From: Prescottella defluvii
Lineage (GTDB): Bacteria > Actinomycetota > Actinomycetes > Mycobacteriales > Mycobacteriaceae
Length of the DNA stretch: 64,000 bases
Assembly (NCBI GenBank): GCA_029690005.1
Contig: CP121458.1
Span: 3,162,001-3,226,000 of the forward strand
Reading direction: 5' to 3'
Under the pieces are notes generated by a model. It searched no databases and was not told where the DNA came from. It saw only the letters and a program-made list of their open reading frames with translations. The translations under genes were made by a program, and so were the position numbers. Shown here one piece after another: positions 18,423 to 27,872 of the stretch (positions are counted from its first letter, which is position 1; each line of letters begins with the position of its first letter).

Positions 18423-19330
18423 TCAGGCGGGGATGGACGGGTTCTCGAAGCATAGTTCGTACTCGATCGGCGACACATAATCGAGCTGCGAGTGCCGCCG
18501 TTGTCGGTTGTAGAAGATCTCGATGTAGTCGAAGATCGCGTTCGCCAGATCGAGCCGGGTGCGCCACTTCTTCCGGCTGAAGGAGTTCGATCTGCATCGA
18601 CGACCAGAACGACTCCATCATCGCGTTGTCGTATCCATCGCCGATGGTGCCGAACGAGGGCATCAGACCCGCGGAACGGATCTTGTTCGTGAAAGCCCAC
18701 GACGTGAACTGCACCCCGTGGTCGGCGTGGACGATCCCGCCGGGGGAGGTGCGCGGTTGTTGATGGCCATGTCGAGCGCACCCCGACCAGGGTGGAATCC
18801 TGGCAGTTGTCGATCGACCAGCCGACGATCTTGCGGGAGAAGGTGTCCATCACCGCGCAGCAGTACACTTTGCCCTCGCGGGTGGGATGCTCGGTAATAT
18901 CGGTGACCCACAACTCATTCGGCGACAGTCGGTGGATCTTCCGATGCACGAGATCATCAGCGGTCGCGACGCCCTTCAAGCGCTTGACCTTGGCCGGACC
19001 GGGTAGGCCGGCGATGCCGGCGAGCCTCATCAGCTCGGCGACCAGATTCTCGCTGACCACGATGCCCATGCCACGAGTCAGTTCGGCGTGCACGCGCCGG
19101 ATCCGTAGGTCTGCCGTGAGGCGTCGTGTACCTCCCTGATCAAGCCGGTGAGCCACTGGCGGCGCATCCGCGTCGGTGACATCGGGCGGGTCTTGTACAT
19201 GTAGTAACCGGGGCTGCTGACCCCGAGCAGACGGCAACAAACCTTGACTGGGTGTCCGGCGTCGACGAGCGAATCGATGACCGGGTGAACCCTTTTGGGG
19301 TGGGGCGGTCCTCCCCGAGGAGCTTCGCGG
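18423..19330 (-). CDS. IS3 OrfB transposase (several frame breaks)
   Basis: DDE integrase. Ordered segments: [60 protein letters not shown] (first Asp), [56 protein letters not shown] (second Asp and Glu region), and [15 protein letters not shown] near the end. At least three frame shifts are needed, at about 19090, 18760 and 18565. The join to OrfA lies at a CCCCAAAAGGG run, a possible programmed slippage site. Confidence 0.7.
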
Positions 19331-19574
19331 CTTTGCGGAGAATCTCGACCTCGGCTTCGAGTTGACGAATCCGTTTGTTGGCTTTCGCCAGCTCTGCGCT
19401 CTCGTGGGTTGCGATCCCGGGGCGCTCGCCGCGGTCGATCTGGTCTTGGCGGACCCAGTTGTGCAACGCGGCGGCGCTGATGCCGAGTTCCGTGGCAGCG
19501 GTGGTGATCGGTTTGCCGGCGCGGACGAGTGCGACAGCGCGGAATCGGAACTCCGGCGGATACGGTCGCGGCAT
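19290..19574 (-). CDS. IS3 OrfA helix-turn-helix protein
   Basis: ATG at 19574: MPRPYPPEFRFRAVALVRAG, a helix-turn-helix (ITTAATELGISAAALHNWVR) and a leucine-zipper-like end ([33 protein letters not shown]). It would bind the terminal repeats and form the OrfAB fusion by frameshift with OrfB. Confidence 0.78.
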
Positions 19575-19809
19575 GGATCGAAGCCTCTCAGCAGGGCTCG
19601 ATCTTCACACCGAAATGGGTAAGAAATCTTGGGGCAGGTCAGTTAACAGGACCAACGGCAGATGGATCGCGCAAGTGTGCATCCCCGCTGCCTCGGCGAA
19701 CGGTCGCAGCAGCGTGGACCTGTGGCTGTGGGCCGACGCATCGTGTGTGATGCCGACCGACGAAACAAACTGAGCTGCACTACTGCCTGGCTACTCATAT
19801 GGTGTCGGC

Positions 19810-20642
19810 ATGTCGTCGACGGTCCACGAGATCACTGCGCGCAATGCGCGCTTCCAGCAATGGCATGCGATGTTGACGAACCGCAACAAGCGGCAGCGGC
19901 TGCGCGCGTTCGTCGTACAGGGGGTACGGCCTATCACGATTGCACTCGACCAAGGATGGGCTGTCGAGGCCGTCCTCTTCGACGCTGATCGCCGACTATC
20001 CGAGTGGGCGCAGAACGTACTGGCGCTGGCAGGAGGCGAGCGTTTCGCCCTCTCCCGCGAGCTGATCGCGGAACTCGGCGAGAAGGCGGACGCTTCCCCG
20101 AGCTTCTCGCAGTAGTGTCGCTTCCCGGTGATGACCTGGGACGCATTCCCGTCACGCAGGACTTCCTCGGCGTTGCCTTCGATCGGCCCACCAGTCCCGG
20201 AAACCTCGGCTCCGTCATCCGCTCCGCCGACTCGTTCGGCGCGGCGGGCGTCATCGTGACCGGGCACGCGGCGGATCCGTACGACAGCGCCGCCGTGCGG
20301 GCGAGCACAGGATCGCTGTTCGCCGTGCCGACCGTGCGAGCGCCGTCCCCACGTGACGTCGCGGCGTGGGTTGAGTCCCATCGCGCCGCAGGCGTTCCCA
20401 TCCAGATCGTCGGAACTGACGAGAACGGCGACGCCGATGTATACGACGTCGACCTGACGTTGCCGACCCTGCTCGTCGTCGGGAACGAGACGACCGGCCT
20501 GAGCGCGGCGTGGCGCGACGGCGTCGACCGGTTGGTGCGCATTCCAATGACGGGCTCGGCCAGCTCCCTCAACGCCGCCAACGCGGCGTCCGTTGTCCTT
20601 TACGAGGCCATGCGACAGCGTCTTCGCCAGCCAGTGGGGTAG
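19810..20642 (+). CDS. SpoU/TrmH-family RNA methyltransferase (one frame break)
   Basis: SAM-dependent RNA 2'-O-methyltransferase with a trefoil knot. N-terminal RNA-binding part: NKRQRLRAFVVQGVRPITIA. Motif 1 PTSPGNLGSVIRSADSFGAA with the catalytic Arg, motif 2 LLVVGNETTGLS, motif 3 IPMTGSASSLNAANAASVVL. ATG at 19810. The frame breaks near 20095 between EKADASP and ELLAVVSLPGDD. Target nucleotide cannot be told from sequence. It is monocistronic, with a strong hairpin downstream. Confidence 0.88.
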
Positions 20643-20861
20643 TTCCCGCGCGGACCATGCAGCGCGTGCCGTAACAGGTGAGGGCGTTCCGACGTGTCTG
20701 CGGATTCGACTCCGCCCAGTGGCGGGCCGCTGCAATAACACGGAACCTGCGCGAGATCGTTCTCTGTGCAGCTGATTTCGCGGGTGCGGCACACCTTCCG
20801 CACGTGACTCGAGGTGGCCGCTGGCGGCCGATGTGTCGCGAGCATCACGTTGGAAGGCGCA

Positions 20862-20891
20862 ACGGCCCGCCCCGGGGGCGGGGCGGGCCGT
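20862..20891. terminator. Bidirectional terminator hairpin
   Basis: ACGGCCCGCCCC (20862-20873) pairs perfectly with GGGGCGGGCCGT (20880-20891) around a 6-base loop. It lies between the convergent methyltransferase and secreted-protein genes and can serve both. Confidence 0.75.
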
Positions 20892-20914
20892 CGGCGCGGA
20901 CAGGGTCCGATCTG

Positions 20915-21341
20915 TCAGCTGCCGAACATCGCGCCGAGGTCCACACTGCCGGCGGCCGGCGGGGCGGTGTTCGGGACGGCGACGACCGTGGATGCCTGCA
21001 GGACGGTGAACGTCGGCGTCGGGAACGGCTTCAAGTAGTCCTCGATGCCGGGGTAGTCCGAGACCCACATCGCGGGGTCGCTGCCATCGCGTCCACACGA
21101 GGCGAGGGTGACGTAGGTGCCATCGGGGATCCCGGCGACGGCCTGCGAGGTGACGCCCGGCTGAATCTCGCCGTGGTCGTACAGCGTTTGGCCGGGACCG
21201 ATGACGTCCGCGACCGGCGGCAGCACGCCGCCCGGCGCGGGCGCGAGCGCCGTCAGGCACGTCAGGGTCGTACCGGTGTTGTTCGTGATCCTGCCTGAAG
21301 AGCGACCGAATCGGCTGTAAGCGGGACCACCGAGTAGGCAC
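20915..21341 (-). CDS. Hypothetical exported-type protein, 5' end unclear
   Basis: The reliable part reads NTGTTLTCLTALAPAPGGVL, DVIGPGQTLYDHGEIQPGVT, GIPDGTYVTLASCGRDGSDP and, at the end, VPNTAPPAAGSVDLGAMFGS. Codon use is strong. Upstream the sense sequence continues in another frame as YSVVPLTADSVA, so a break near 21295 is likely and the start is further up. The repeated Pro/Ala/Gly and a single central Cys fit a secreted protein; no family recognised. Confidence 0.55.
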
Positions 21342-21647
21342 CGGTGGGACGGTCAGGAGTCCGCCCCGCCGGTGGGTGATCGTGCGAGCCCAGTGGGTTC
21401 GCGGCGCTCGTTGCTCGGCTCGGTGTCGGTGAGTGTCGCCGCCGCTTCGGTCGTCGTGCCCGTGCTCATATCCGACAGGTGCACGCCTCGCCCCGCGCCG
21501 GTAGACGAGCGCGTCTCCGTCGAGGCTGCCGTGTGCGCAAGACTTGGATGCATGGACCGAAGCAAGCCGCCGACGCCCGAGAGTGACATTTCTGCCTGCG
21601 AGGCCGCGATTGGGTTCGAGCTGCCCGCTTGGTTGGGGGAGCGGCTA

Positions 21648-22595
21648 GGGCGTGTCTCCTAAATCCGGGCGGTCGGATCGGCGACACTGTCCCGTGTGTC
21701 GCGCACCGAATACCTGACTGATGAGCAGTGGGCGTTGATCGAGCCGTTGCTTCCTACGTCCGACGGATGTCGGGCCGCCCGTTCCGGGACAACCGTCGGG
21801 TCGTGGAGGGCATCGTCTACCGCTACCGAGCCGGGATCGCCTGGCGGGATGTACCCACGGATTTCGGTCCGTGGCAGACGATCTGGAAACGGCACCGCCG
21901 CTACGCCGGGGACGGCACCTGGGACAAGATCCTCGCTTCCCTGCTGGCGCATGCGGATGCAAACGGGTTGGTCGACTGGACCGTGTCGGTGGACTCGACG
22001 ATCTGCCGAGCCCACCAGCACGGCACCAACCTCACCCGCGACACAGGGGGATCTGTCGAATTACACGAACCTCCTGAACGAGCCGGCTGACCACGCCCTC
22101 GGCCGCTCCCGTGGCGGGCTCGGCACGAAGATCCACCAGCTCGCCGACGGACACGGCCGTCCCCTCGTCCTGCTGATCGGGCCAGGTCAGGCCGGTGACT
22201 CGCCGATGTTCCCGATCCTGATGGGTGCGTTGTCGGTGCCCCGGTTCGGCCGTGGAAGACCCGAACCCGCCCGGACGCGGTGCTCGGCGACAAGGCCTAC
22301 TCGTCGAAAGCGATTCGCACCCACCTCCGGTCGAGAGGCATCGAAGCGATCATCGCCGAACCGGACGACCAGAAGCGTCACCGCCTCCGGCGGGGCGGCC
22401 GCGGAGGCCGTCCGGTCGGGTTCGACACCGAGAAATACAAGGGCCGCAACGTCGTCGAACGATCCTTCGCCACCCTCAAGCAGTGGCGCGGGCTCGCCAC
22501 CCGCTACGACAAACTCGCACTCACCTATCGGGCCGGCGTGGTCCTCTCAGCGGTTTGTATCTGGCTGAGGTCCCTCACGAAATAGGAGACACGCT
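21648..22595 (+). mobile_element. IS5-family insertion sequence, copy 1 (948 bp)
   Basis: Ends GGGCGTGTCTCCTA (left) and AGCGTGTCTCCTAT (right, inverted) are imperfect terminal repeats. CTA is duplicated at 21645-21647 and 22596-22598, and together with the next base gives the CTAG preference of IS427-type IS5 elements. Nearly identical to copy 2 at 33685-34631. Confidence 0.88.
21696..22585 (+). CDS. IS5-family transposase, copy 1 (frame breaks)
   Basis: DDE transposase. Segments: MSRTEYLTDEQWALIEPLLP, GRPFRDNRRVVEGIVYRYRA, WTVSVDSTICRAHQHG (first Asp), EPADHALGRSRGGLGTKIHQ, DAVLGDKAYSSKAIR (second Asp), RNVVERSFATLKQWRGLATR (Glu). Compared with copy 2, a G run at 22046-22050 is one too long and a C run at 22260-22262 one too short, which breaks the frame. 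A further switch near 21770 is shared by both copies, so it may be real (two-ORF or slippage organisation). Confidence 0.82.
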
Positions 22596-23447
22596 CTAGG
22601 GGTCGAGAACGGGTGGACGGTGGACGACAAGGCCGGGTTGACTCGTGAGGAGTGGCGGTTCCTGCCGGTGCTGGATCGCAGCAACCGTAAGTCCCGCACC
22701 AGGACGGCGGAGGACATTGCGTGGCACACCCGGCGGCTGCGGGCTACGGCGGACGTGCCGCCGGGATCGGTCGTCGTGGCCCGCGCGTGGAGCGAGAGCA
22801 CCCGGTTGCTCCTGTTGCCCGGCACTTCGGACCCGACCCGGTCGGGCCGATGCTGTGGCGGCAGAACGGCGTAGCGGAGCCGATGGACACCCCGATCGAC
22901 GCGGGGACGCTGGGACGGTTGCCCGAGCCGAAGCCGGGGTCGCGTTTGCGGGCTCGGGAGGATTTGCCGTCGTTCACCTACCATCCCGATCCGGTTGCTA
23001 CGGGCGCGATCACCGAGAACCCGGCGGTGGTGTGTCCGTGCTGCGGGCTTCGGACCGGGTGGAGTACGAGGCGATGCCCTACGGCAGAGGTGACCAGCCG
23101 CAACACTTGTGCCCATGGTGCATCGCTGACGGCAGCGCCCACGCCCGGTTCGGGTCGGAGTTCGTCTCCGACATCATCGGTGAGGTCCCGCCCGTAGTCG
23201 TGGAGGAGCTGAACTGCCGCACACCCGGTTTCGTGAGTTGGCAGGGCGAGCGGTGGATGGTGTGCTGCGGCGATGCGGCCGTATTCCTCGGCAGCGCGGG
23301 CTGGGACCGGCTCCAGCACCTGCCCGATGCCCTGGCCTGTTTCACAGCCCAGGGCTGGCCCGAAGAACGGCTGTGGCCGAAGATCGACAAGGACTGCGAA
23401 CTGTCCGCCTACCTGTTCCAGTGCCGTCACTGCGGACGCCACCTCGC

Positions 23448-23735
23448 CTACACCGACGCATCCTGAGGCGAACTGAAGCAACCGCAACGAGGAGCGCTAC
23501 GGGCGGCGGCCCTGTGCGGAGGGCAGCGGCGCAACCGACCGGGATCCGTGGCTGCGCACCGGAGGAAGCCGGGTGCACAGCCACGGGGAATCGCCACTGC
23601 CCGTCCATGATCCACCGCGCTGGGGCCAGGGAACCGGCGGTCCGGGTGTGCGTCGCCCCGACCGGCGGCGACGTCCCAGTAGGTGGTGTCGTCGGTGGCC
23701 GGCAGCAGGTCAGCCGGGGTCATCATCGTGGTCAT
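23448..23735 (-). CDS. Uncharacterised ORF with strong RBS
   Basis: ATG at 23735 is preceded by AAAGGAGG at ideal spacing. It begins MTTMMTPADLLPATDDTTYW, DVAAGRGD. The later part is Arg/Pro/Cys-rich and looks out of frame, and the end overlaps the CbrC gene, so the true product probably shifts frame near 23680. No family recognised. The RBS makes the start credible; the rest is not. Confidence 0.35.
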   Translation of the reverse strand: MTTMMTPADLLPATDDTTYWDVAAGRGDAHPDRRFPGPSAVDHGRAVAIPRGCAPGFLRCAATDPGRLRRCPPHRAAARSAPRCGCFSSPQDASV

Positions 23736-24011
23736 CGGTGGTTCCTCCTTTCAAGGCGATTCACGGTGTGGGGGCCAGGTCGCGCCAGATCGCGCGCTGG
23801 CGCTCGAGGTAAGCGAGGAGACGCGCCAGCATACGAACCAATGTGGTCTCGAGGCGCCATCAACTTGGGAATCGCGGACACGGGGCGGGCCTATCACAGC
23901 GGCCCTCTGCGGCCTCCAGATTCGGCTCGCAACAGTAGGGAATGGTGGAGGTACAGACAGCCGACAGCATTCAGGACCGGTGCAGCTGCCCAGTACCAGA
24001 GCGCCTGAGAG

Positions 24012-24040
24012 CGCCCCGGCCAAGAGATTCGACCGGGGCG
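24012..24040 (-). terminator. Terminator hairpin of the secreted-protein gene
   Basis: CGCCCCGG (24012-24019) pairs with CCGGGGCG (24033-24040), 20 bases after the stop of the minus-strand gene at 24060. Confidence 0.5.
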
Positions 24041-24059
24041 GTTCAGCGTGGAGGGGCCG

Positions 24060-24593
24060 CTAGCGCACGAGCGCGATGCCGACGCCGGGGCCGCCGTCAG
24101 GGAGTCGGACGAGTGGGCTGTTCCACCACGTTTGCGGCGTCGCGTCGTAGATGAGTCTTTGGTAGGGCTGCGGGGTTGCGGGTGGGCGCACGTTGACCAC
24201 GATCGGTTCCTCGTCCTGGTGGACGACGGCGAAGCGGTCTGGCGCGGTGGCACCGATGCCGACGAACTTCGTTGTCGGCGAGTTCAGGGCGTCGATCTCG
24301 TAGACGCGCCGGTACTCGGTCGCGAATATCGTGCCCATCTTCGTTGCGTTGACGACCACGTCGCGAATGGCCTCGTAGATCGGGAATCCCGCGTTGCGGG
24401 CAGCGATCAGTGTCTGAGTGCTAATTCCTTGCGGGGCGACGCTGTCGCCGGAGGCCAGACTGGACGCTGCGGCGGTGATCGGCGCCAACGGATCTGCGTT
24501 CGGGGTGGCTGCTGCCGGTGTGGTCCCGCCCAGGACTGCTGCTGCGGTAATGGCTGCCGCAGTGAGCAAATGCTTCGATCTACGTGCATTCAT
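24060..24593 (-). CDS. Secreted protein, 177 aa
   Basis: Intact gene. A Sec signal peptide: MNARRSKHLLTAAAITAAAV, LGGTTPAAATPNAD with cleavage near residue 30. The mature part contains STQTLIAARNAGFPIYEAIR, RVYEIDALNSPTTKFVGIGA and QPYQRLIYDATPQTWWNSPL. No Cys in the mature chain and no recognised enzyme motif. Actinobacterial secreted protein of unknown role. Confidence 0.75.
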   Translation of the reverse strand: MNARRSKHLLTAAAITAAAVLGGTTPAAATPNADPLAPITAAASSLASGDSVAPQGISTQTLIAARNAGFPIYEAIRDVVVNATKMGTIFATEYRRVYEIDALNSPTTKFVGIGATAPDRFAVVHQDEEPIVVNVRPPATPQPYQRLIYDATPQTWWNSPLVRLPDGGPGVGIALVR

Positions 24594-24764
24594 GACGATC
24601 TCCCCCTGTTCGTTGTGGCATTGCGTGACCGCAGAGACGTCTAGCGCCCCTCCCCGCCCTTCCCTGTGATGTCTCGTCGAGTCGTCTGACTTCGTTACTG
24701 ACCCGTGCGCACCGTTCCGCAGAATTGGTGAACGGGTATGGCAGGCGTTGGTGAAGTGTGTCGC

Positions 24765-24953
24765 TCAGGAGAGATCGATGACTCCCTGAAGGATCGATCT
24801 CCAGGCACCGTTGACGACGTCATGAGGAAACCCGAGCAACTCGCCGATGCCGTGGAATGCCAGGTCGAAGGGCGCCGATGCGACCACCGCGCTCGCGGTG
24901 ACGAGGAGGTCGTTCACGGCGACCCCGTCGAAGACCATTCCGAGAGAACCCAT
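24765..24953 (-). CDS. Small protein, 62 aa
   Basis: ATG at 24953: MGSLGMVFDGVAVNDLLVTA, SAVVASAPFDLAFHGIGELL, then FPHDVVNGAWRSILQGVIDL. Amphipathic and moderately hydrophobic, codon use normal. The frame is open 12 codons further upstream, but a purine-rich stretch sits before this ATG. Not recognised; could be exported without a classical signal. Confidence 0.45.
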   Translation of the reverse strand: MGSLGMVFDGVAVNDLLVTASAVVASAPFDLAFHGIGELLGFPHDVVNGAWRSILQGVIDLS

Positions 24954-25021
24954 CGAATCCCCGTCCCTTCCATTCGAATTCGAGGACACCGGATGGTGTC
25001 GTACTGTCTATCGGGTGTGCG

Positions 25022-26350
25022 TTACGACATCGTTTCAGCGATGGTGGACACCGTGGTCGGCATCGACGTGCCTCCCGGCGGAGTGTGCCTTCGCGGCGCA
25101 CGATCCCGCGGCATTCGGAGTGCGATGACAGCCGCACCGGCCAGAATTGCTGTGTAGGCCAGGACGTAGAGGTTCACGAGCACGTCCCACGGGATCCACG
25201 TGGGCGGGAACAAGTACAGGCCGACGACGACCGTGCCATCGGGGAACTGGTGCGACCACGAACCTGTCAGACCGAAGAGCGCGAGTACTCCCAGCCACCA
25301 CCACGCGTTAGTCAGCGCCCGGTGTACGAGGTAGACGGCCAGCGGCACGAACCACACCCAGTGGTGGCTCCACGAGAACGGCGACACGACAGCAGCACTG
25401 AGCCCGGCGACGGTGACGGCGAGCAGGCTCTCGCCGCCGTGATGGAGTCGGACCACCACCCACATGCTCACCGCGATCACTGCGACAGCGAGCAGCGGCC
25501 ACAACCACCCAGGAGTCGGTTCGCCGATGATCCGGGTGAGCGCCCCGCGCAGTGACTGGTTCGCAGCATGCCCCTCATCGGCGATCCGGGTGGAATCGAA
25601 GAACGTCTCCGTCCAGCACTGCCACGAATCTCTCGGCAGCACAGCCCAGCTGACGCCTACCGTCGCAGCGATGGTGACGGTCGCGACCGCGGCGGCGCGC
25701 CATTGCCGCAGAGCCAGGTAGTAGAGCACGAAGTACGTCGGCGTCAGTTTGATTCCCGCCGCGATCCCGACGCCGATGCCCTTGAGCCTGCTGTGCCCGT
25801 CCCGGGAGGCATCCCACAGCACCAGCGCCATCAGCACCAGGTTGATCTGCCCATAGAACAGCGTCGTGCGGACCGGTTCGAGAAACACGAAACTACAGGC
25901 CAGCAGCGCCGACACGGCAACGACGCGGCTAGTAGAGCGGTAACCGAGCATCCGCCAGCACAGCGCGACGATCGCCGCCAGGAGAACGATGTTGACGCCC
26001 ATCCAGACGTACTTGTCGATCTCACCCGGCAGCAGCCCGAATGGGGTGAACATCAGCGTCGAGAACGGCGTGTAGGTGTACAGCAGACCGTGAATCACCG
26101 GTTCGGTGTAGAGCGGCAGCCCAGCCATCACATGCCGGGCCCCGTCGCGGTAGACATCCAGATCAGCTCCACCCCTGAACAGCCCGATCATGGGCGCCCA
26201 GGGGTCGACCGTGGTGAACAGCAGTACTGTCGCCGCAGTGGTGATCACTGCGATGACAGCAAGCGTCGGCCATATTGCGGGGAATAGTCTGCTCTGTGTC
26301 TCGGTGACATCGGAATCTGATGCCCGTAGATCGTTGGTGTCGCCACGCAT
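25022..26350 (-). CDS. GT87-family (DUF2029) polyprenyl-phosphate mannosyltransferase
   Basis: Intact integral membrane glycosyltransferase of about 440 residues with 10 or more helices, e.g. WPTLAVIAVITTAATVLLFT, WMGVNIVLLAAIVALCWRML, INLVLMALVLWDAS and TYFVLYYLALRQW. The early loop has the GT-C acidic motif GGADLDVYRDGARHV (Asp-Leu-Asp). These enzymes add alpha-mannose from polyprenol donors to lipomannan or phosphatidylinositol mannosides in Corynebacteriales. ATG at 26350 follows GGGAGGGA. A truncated decayed copy lies at 9.5-10.65 kb on the opposite strand. Confidence 0.85.
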   Translation of the reverse strand: MRGDTNDLRASDSDVTETQSRLFPAIWPTLAVIAVITTAATVLLFTTVDPWAPMIGLFRGGADLDVYRDGARHVMAGLPLYTEPVIHGLLYTYTPFSTLMFTPFGLLPGEIDKYVWMGVNIVLLAAIVALCWRMLGYRSTSRVVAVSALLACSFVFLEPVRTTLFYGQINLVLMALVLWDASRDGHSRLKGIGVGIAAGIKLTPTYFVLYYLALRQWRAAAVATVTIAATVGVSWAVLPRDSWQCWTETFFDSTRIADEGHAANQSLRGALTRIIGEPTPGWLWPLLAVAVIAVSMWVVVRLHHGGESLLAVTVAGLSAAVVSPFSWSHHWVWFVPLAVYLVHRALTNAWWWLGVLALFGLTGSWSHQFPDGTVVVGLYLFPPTWIPWDVLVNLYVLAYTAILAGAAVIALRMPRDRAPRRHTPPGGTSMPTTVSTIAETMS

Positions 26351-26964
26351 GATGAACAGTCCCTCCCCGGACCCCGCCCCAGCCCCTCTGCAAAGACGAT
26401 GCCGAACCAAAGTAACCTTCCGGGCGGTATGAAAGTTGACCGGGTCTCGTGCAAGGGGCTCATGCGGTAAGGGCTGTGCGCGGTACCGTCACAGCAGTGG
26501 AATGGTCGTCGACCACGGGGGATGAAATGTCATTGAGTACGAAGATTGCAGGTGGGGTGGCCGCGGGTGCTGTGATCGGGGGAGGGGGCTGCCGTCGACC
26601 GACGGCTATCTCCGAACTCGCGTCCACGGGTACCGGTTGCGGTTCGATGCCGCGGTCGTGATCTAGGGCGTGACTGCGGCCGAGAGCTTCCCGGGGCTCG
26701 CGGGAATATCGGTCGATGCTGGCAACGGCCACGTCAGCGACCACCAGACAAGCGTGCCTTCGCGCTTCCTGCCGGCAGGCCGACGCCCGGCCCCAGCGCA
26801 GGAAGTATCGGCATCCTGTTCGACAGCTGATCCCGTGCGAGCGCGAGGGCCCGGACCAGCGGTTGACCGCTGGCTAGCGTCGAACGACATTCGATCCCCA
26901 CATCGGCCGGATGTTCCAGGGGCGCTGAATCTTCACTCGTCGTACGAAAGGTGCTCTGCCGCTG
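26351..26964. other. Intergenic region between GT87 and GtrA genes
   Basis: This holds the two divergent promoters and one possible short frame from ATG 26527 (MSLSTKIAGGVAAGAVIGGG) that soon becomes Arg-rich and is probably frame-broken. I found no convincing gene or palindrome in the rest. Confidence 0.35.
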
Positions 26965-27534
26965 ATGCAATTCTCGGAACGAATTGTCGGTCACATTCCG
27001 GATCGTTGGCTCGCGCGACTACTCGAGCGCGCCGAGATGGTCAAGTTCCTGGTTGTCGGGGCCATCACGTTCGTGGCGACCGTGGTTGTGTTCTTCGGGT
27101 TGAAGTGGACGGTGCTCGCCGACAAGTCCGTCACAGCCAACGTGCTTGCGGTCCTTGTCGCCACGATCTTGTCGTACGTCCTGAACCGAGAATGGTCCTT
27201 CGCCGAGCGCGCACGCCGCCCGCGGCATCACGAAGCAGCCCTGTACTTCTCCGTGGCCGCCATCGGGGTCGCGATCAACCAGATCCCGCTGGGAGTCGCG
27301 AGATACGTGTTCGACCTGAGAGTGCCCCACGTGTCGCTCGTCGTCGATAACGTCTCCGACTTCGTGAGCGGGTCCATCATCGGAACACTCATGGCGACAG
27401 CCTTCCGGTGGTGGGCAATGCGGCGCTTCGTCTTTCCCGACCAGACCCACACCCCACAAGCCCTGGACGAGGAAGTCGTAGAAGCCCCGGAACGCATCGG
27501 TGGGGGCGGCGAAACGGAGGTGACGGTGGACTAG
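26965..27534 (+). CDS. GtrA-family membrane protein
   Basis: Intact 189 residues with four transmembrane helices: MVKFLVVGAITFVATVVVFF, NVLAVLVATILSYVLNREWS, AALYFSVAAIGVAINQIPLG and a last one at VSGSIIGTLMATAFRWWAM. The NREWSF motif and layout are typical of GtrA proteins, which help flip polyprenyl-linked sugars for glycan or arabinogalactan assembly. The nearby GT87 gene is consistent with an envelope-glycan role. Confidence 0.85.
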   Translation: MQFSERIVGHIPDRWLARLLERAEMVKFLVVGAITFVATVVVFFGLKWTVLADKSVTANVLAVLVATILSYVLNREWSFAERARRPRHHEAALYFSVAAIGVAINQIPLGVARYVFDLRVPHVSLVVDNVSDFVSGSIIGTLMATAFRWWAMRRFVFPDQTHTPQALDEEVVEAPERIGGGGETEVTVD

Positions 27535-27709
27535 CCACGGTGTCCAGCGGTCAATCACAGCCGCTGAGAGCGCGTCCCAATGGGGGCAAGGGTCGGTAAC
27601 AATCGACTACCTCACAACGACATTGGCGATGCGCAAGTCGCTCGTGCGGTTAGCGTCACGCACATCAGGGGTGGTCCATTCGGCCGAGGGTGGATCACCT
27701 CTGATGTCC

Positions 27710-27823
27710 CTAACAGTTCCACGAATTGCCGAGCCAGCAGGGCACGTTCTCCAAGGCCCACTGCCGCTGCTCGTCATTGAAGAACGGCGGGTACATCAGC
27801 CAGATAAACCACGGCCAATCCAC
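27710..27823 (-). CDS. Tiny Trp-rich ORF, 37 aa
   Basis: GTG at 27823, with GGAAGAGG upstream, encodes MDWPWFIWLMYPPFFNDEQR followed by QWALENVPCWLGNSWNC: seven Trp in 37 residues. Codons are well biased. It is the last of a set of very short minus-strand frames between 27710 and 28387. Not recognised. Confidence 0.35.
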   Translation of the reverse strand: MDWPWFIWLMYPPFFNDEQRQWALENVPCWLGNSWNC

Positions 27824-27872
27824 GGCGATCAGCCTCTTCCGAGAAAGAGATTCAGGAAGTCCACCAGGGCGA

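Larger units (their letters stand above)
18383..19641 (-). mobile_element. IS3-family insertion sequence, about 1.26 kb
   Basis: Bounded by 25-base terminal inverted repeats: TGACCTGCCCCAAGATTCGT at 18383 and its counterpart TGACCTGCCCCAAGATTTCT read from 19641 inward. It carries an OrfA helix-turn-helix protein and an OrfB DDE transposase in the usual order on the minus strand. I could not identify a clean 3-bp target duplication. The flanks (18260-18382 and 19642-19772) each contain a plausible coding tail, so the element may have interrupted a gene, but no family could be named. Confidence 0.8.
21552..23466 (+). pseudogene. SUKH (SMI1/KNR4)-CbrC fusion gene split by an IS5-family element
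   Basis: N-terminal part: MDRSKPPTPESDISACEAAI, GFELPAWLGERL, then after the insertion VENGWTVDD, EEWRFLPVLDRSNRK, AEDIAWHTRRLRAT, PPGSVVVARAWSESTRLLLL: a SUKH/SMI1 fold. The frame continues without a stop into SFTYHPDPVATGAITENPAV, VCPCCGLRTGW, QPQHLCPWCIADGSAHARFG, RTPGFVSWQGERWMVCCGD and FQCRHCGRHLAYTD, a CbrC (UPF0167) domain with its paired Cys clusters. Deleting the element plus one CTA restores the frame. Two more breaks (near 22845 and 23062) are each explained by one missing G. SUKH proteins act as toxin immunity factors; CbrC is linked to colicin tolerance in E. coli. Confidence 0.75.

Noticed and set aside
18260..19772. A named host gene interrupted by the IS3 element
   Set aside because: Both flanks have plausible coding tails, but they do not join into one recognisable protein and no target duplication was found.
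23751..24023. Minus-strand frame with a hydrophobic start after the secreted-protein gene
   Set aside because: Poor codon bias, overlaps the terminator hairpin, and no ribosome-binding site.
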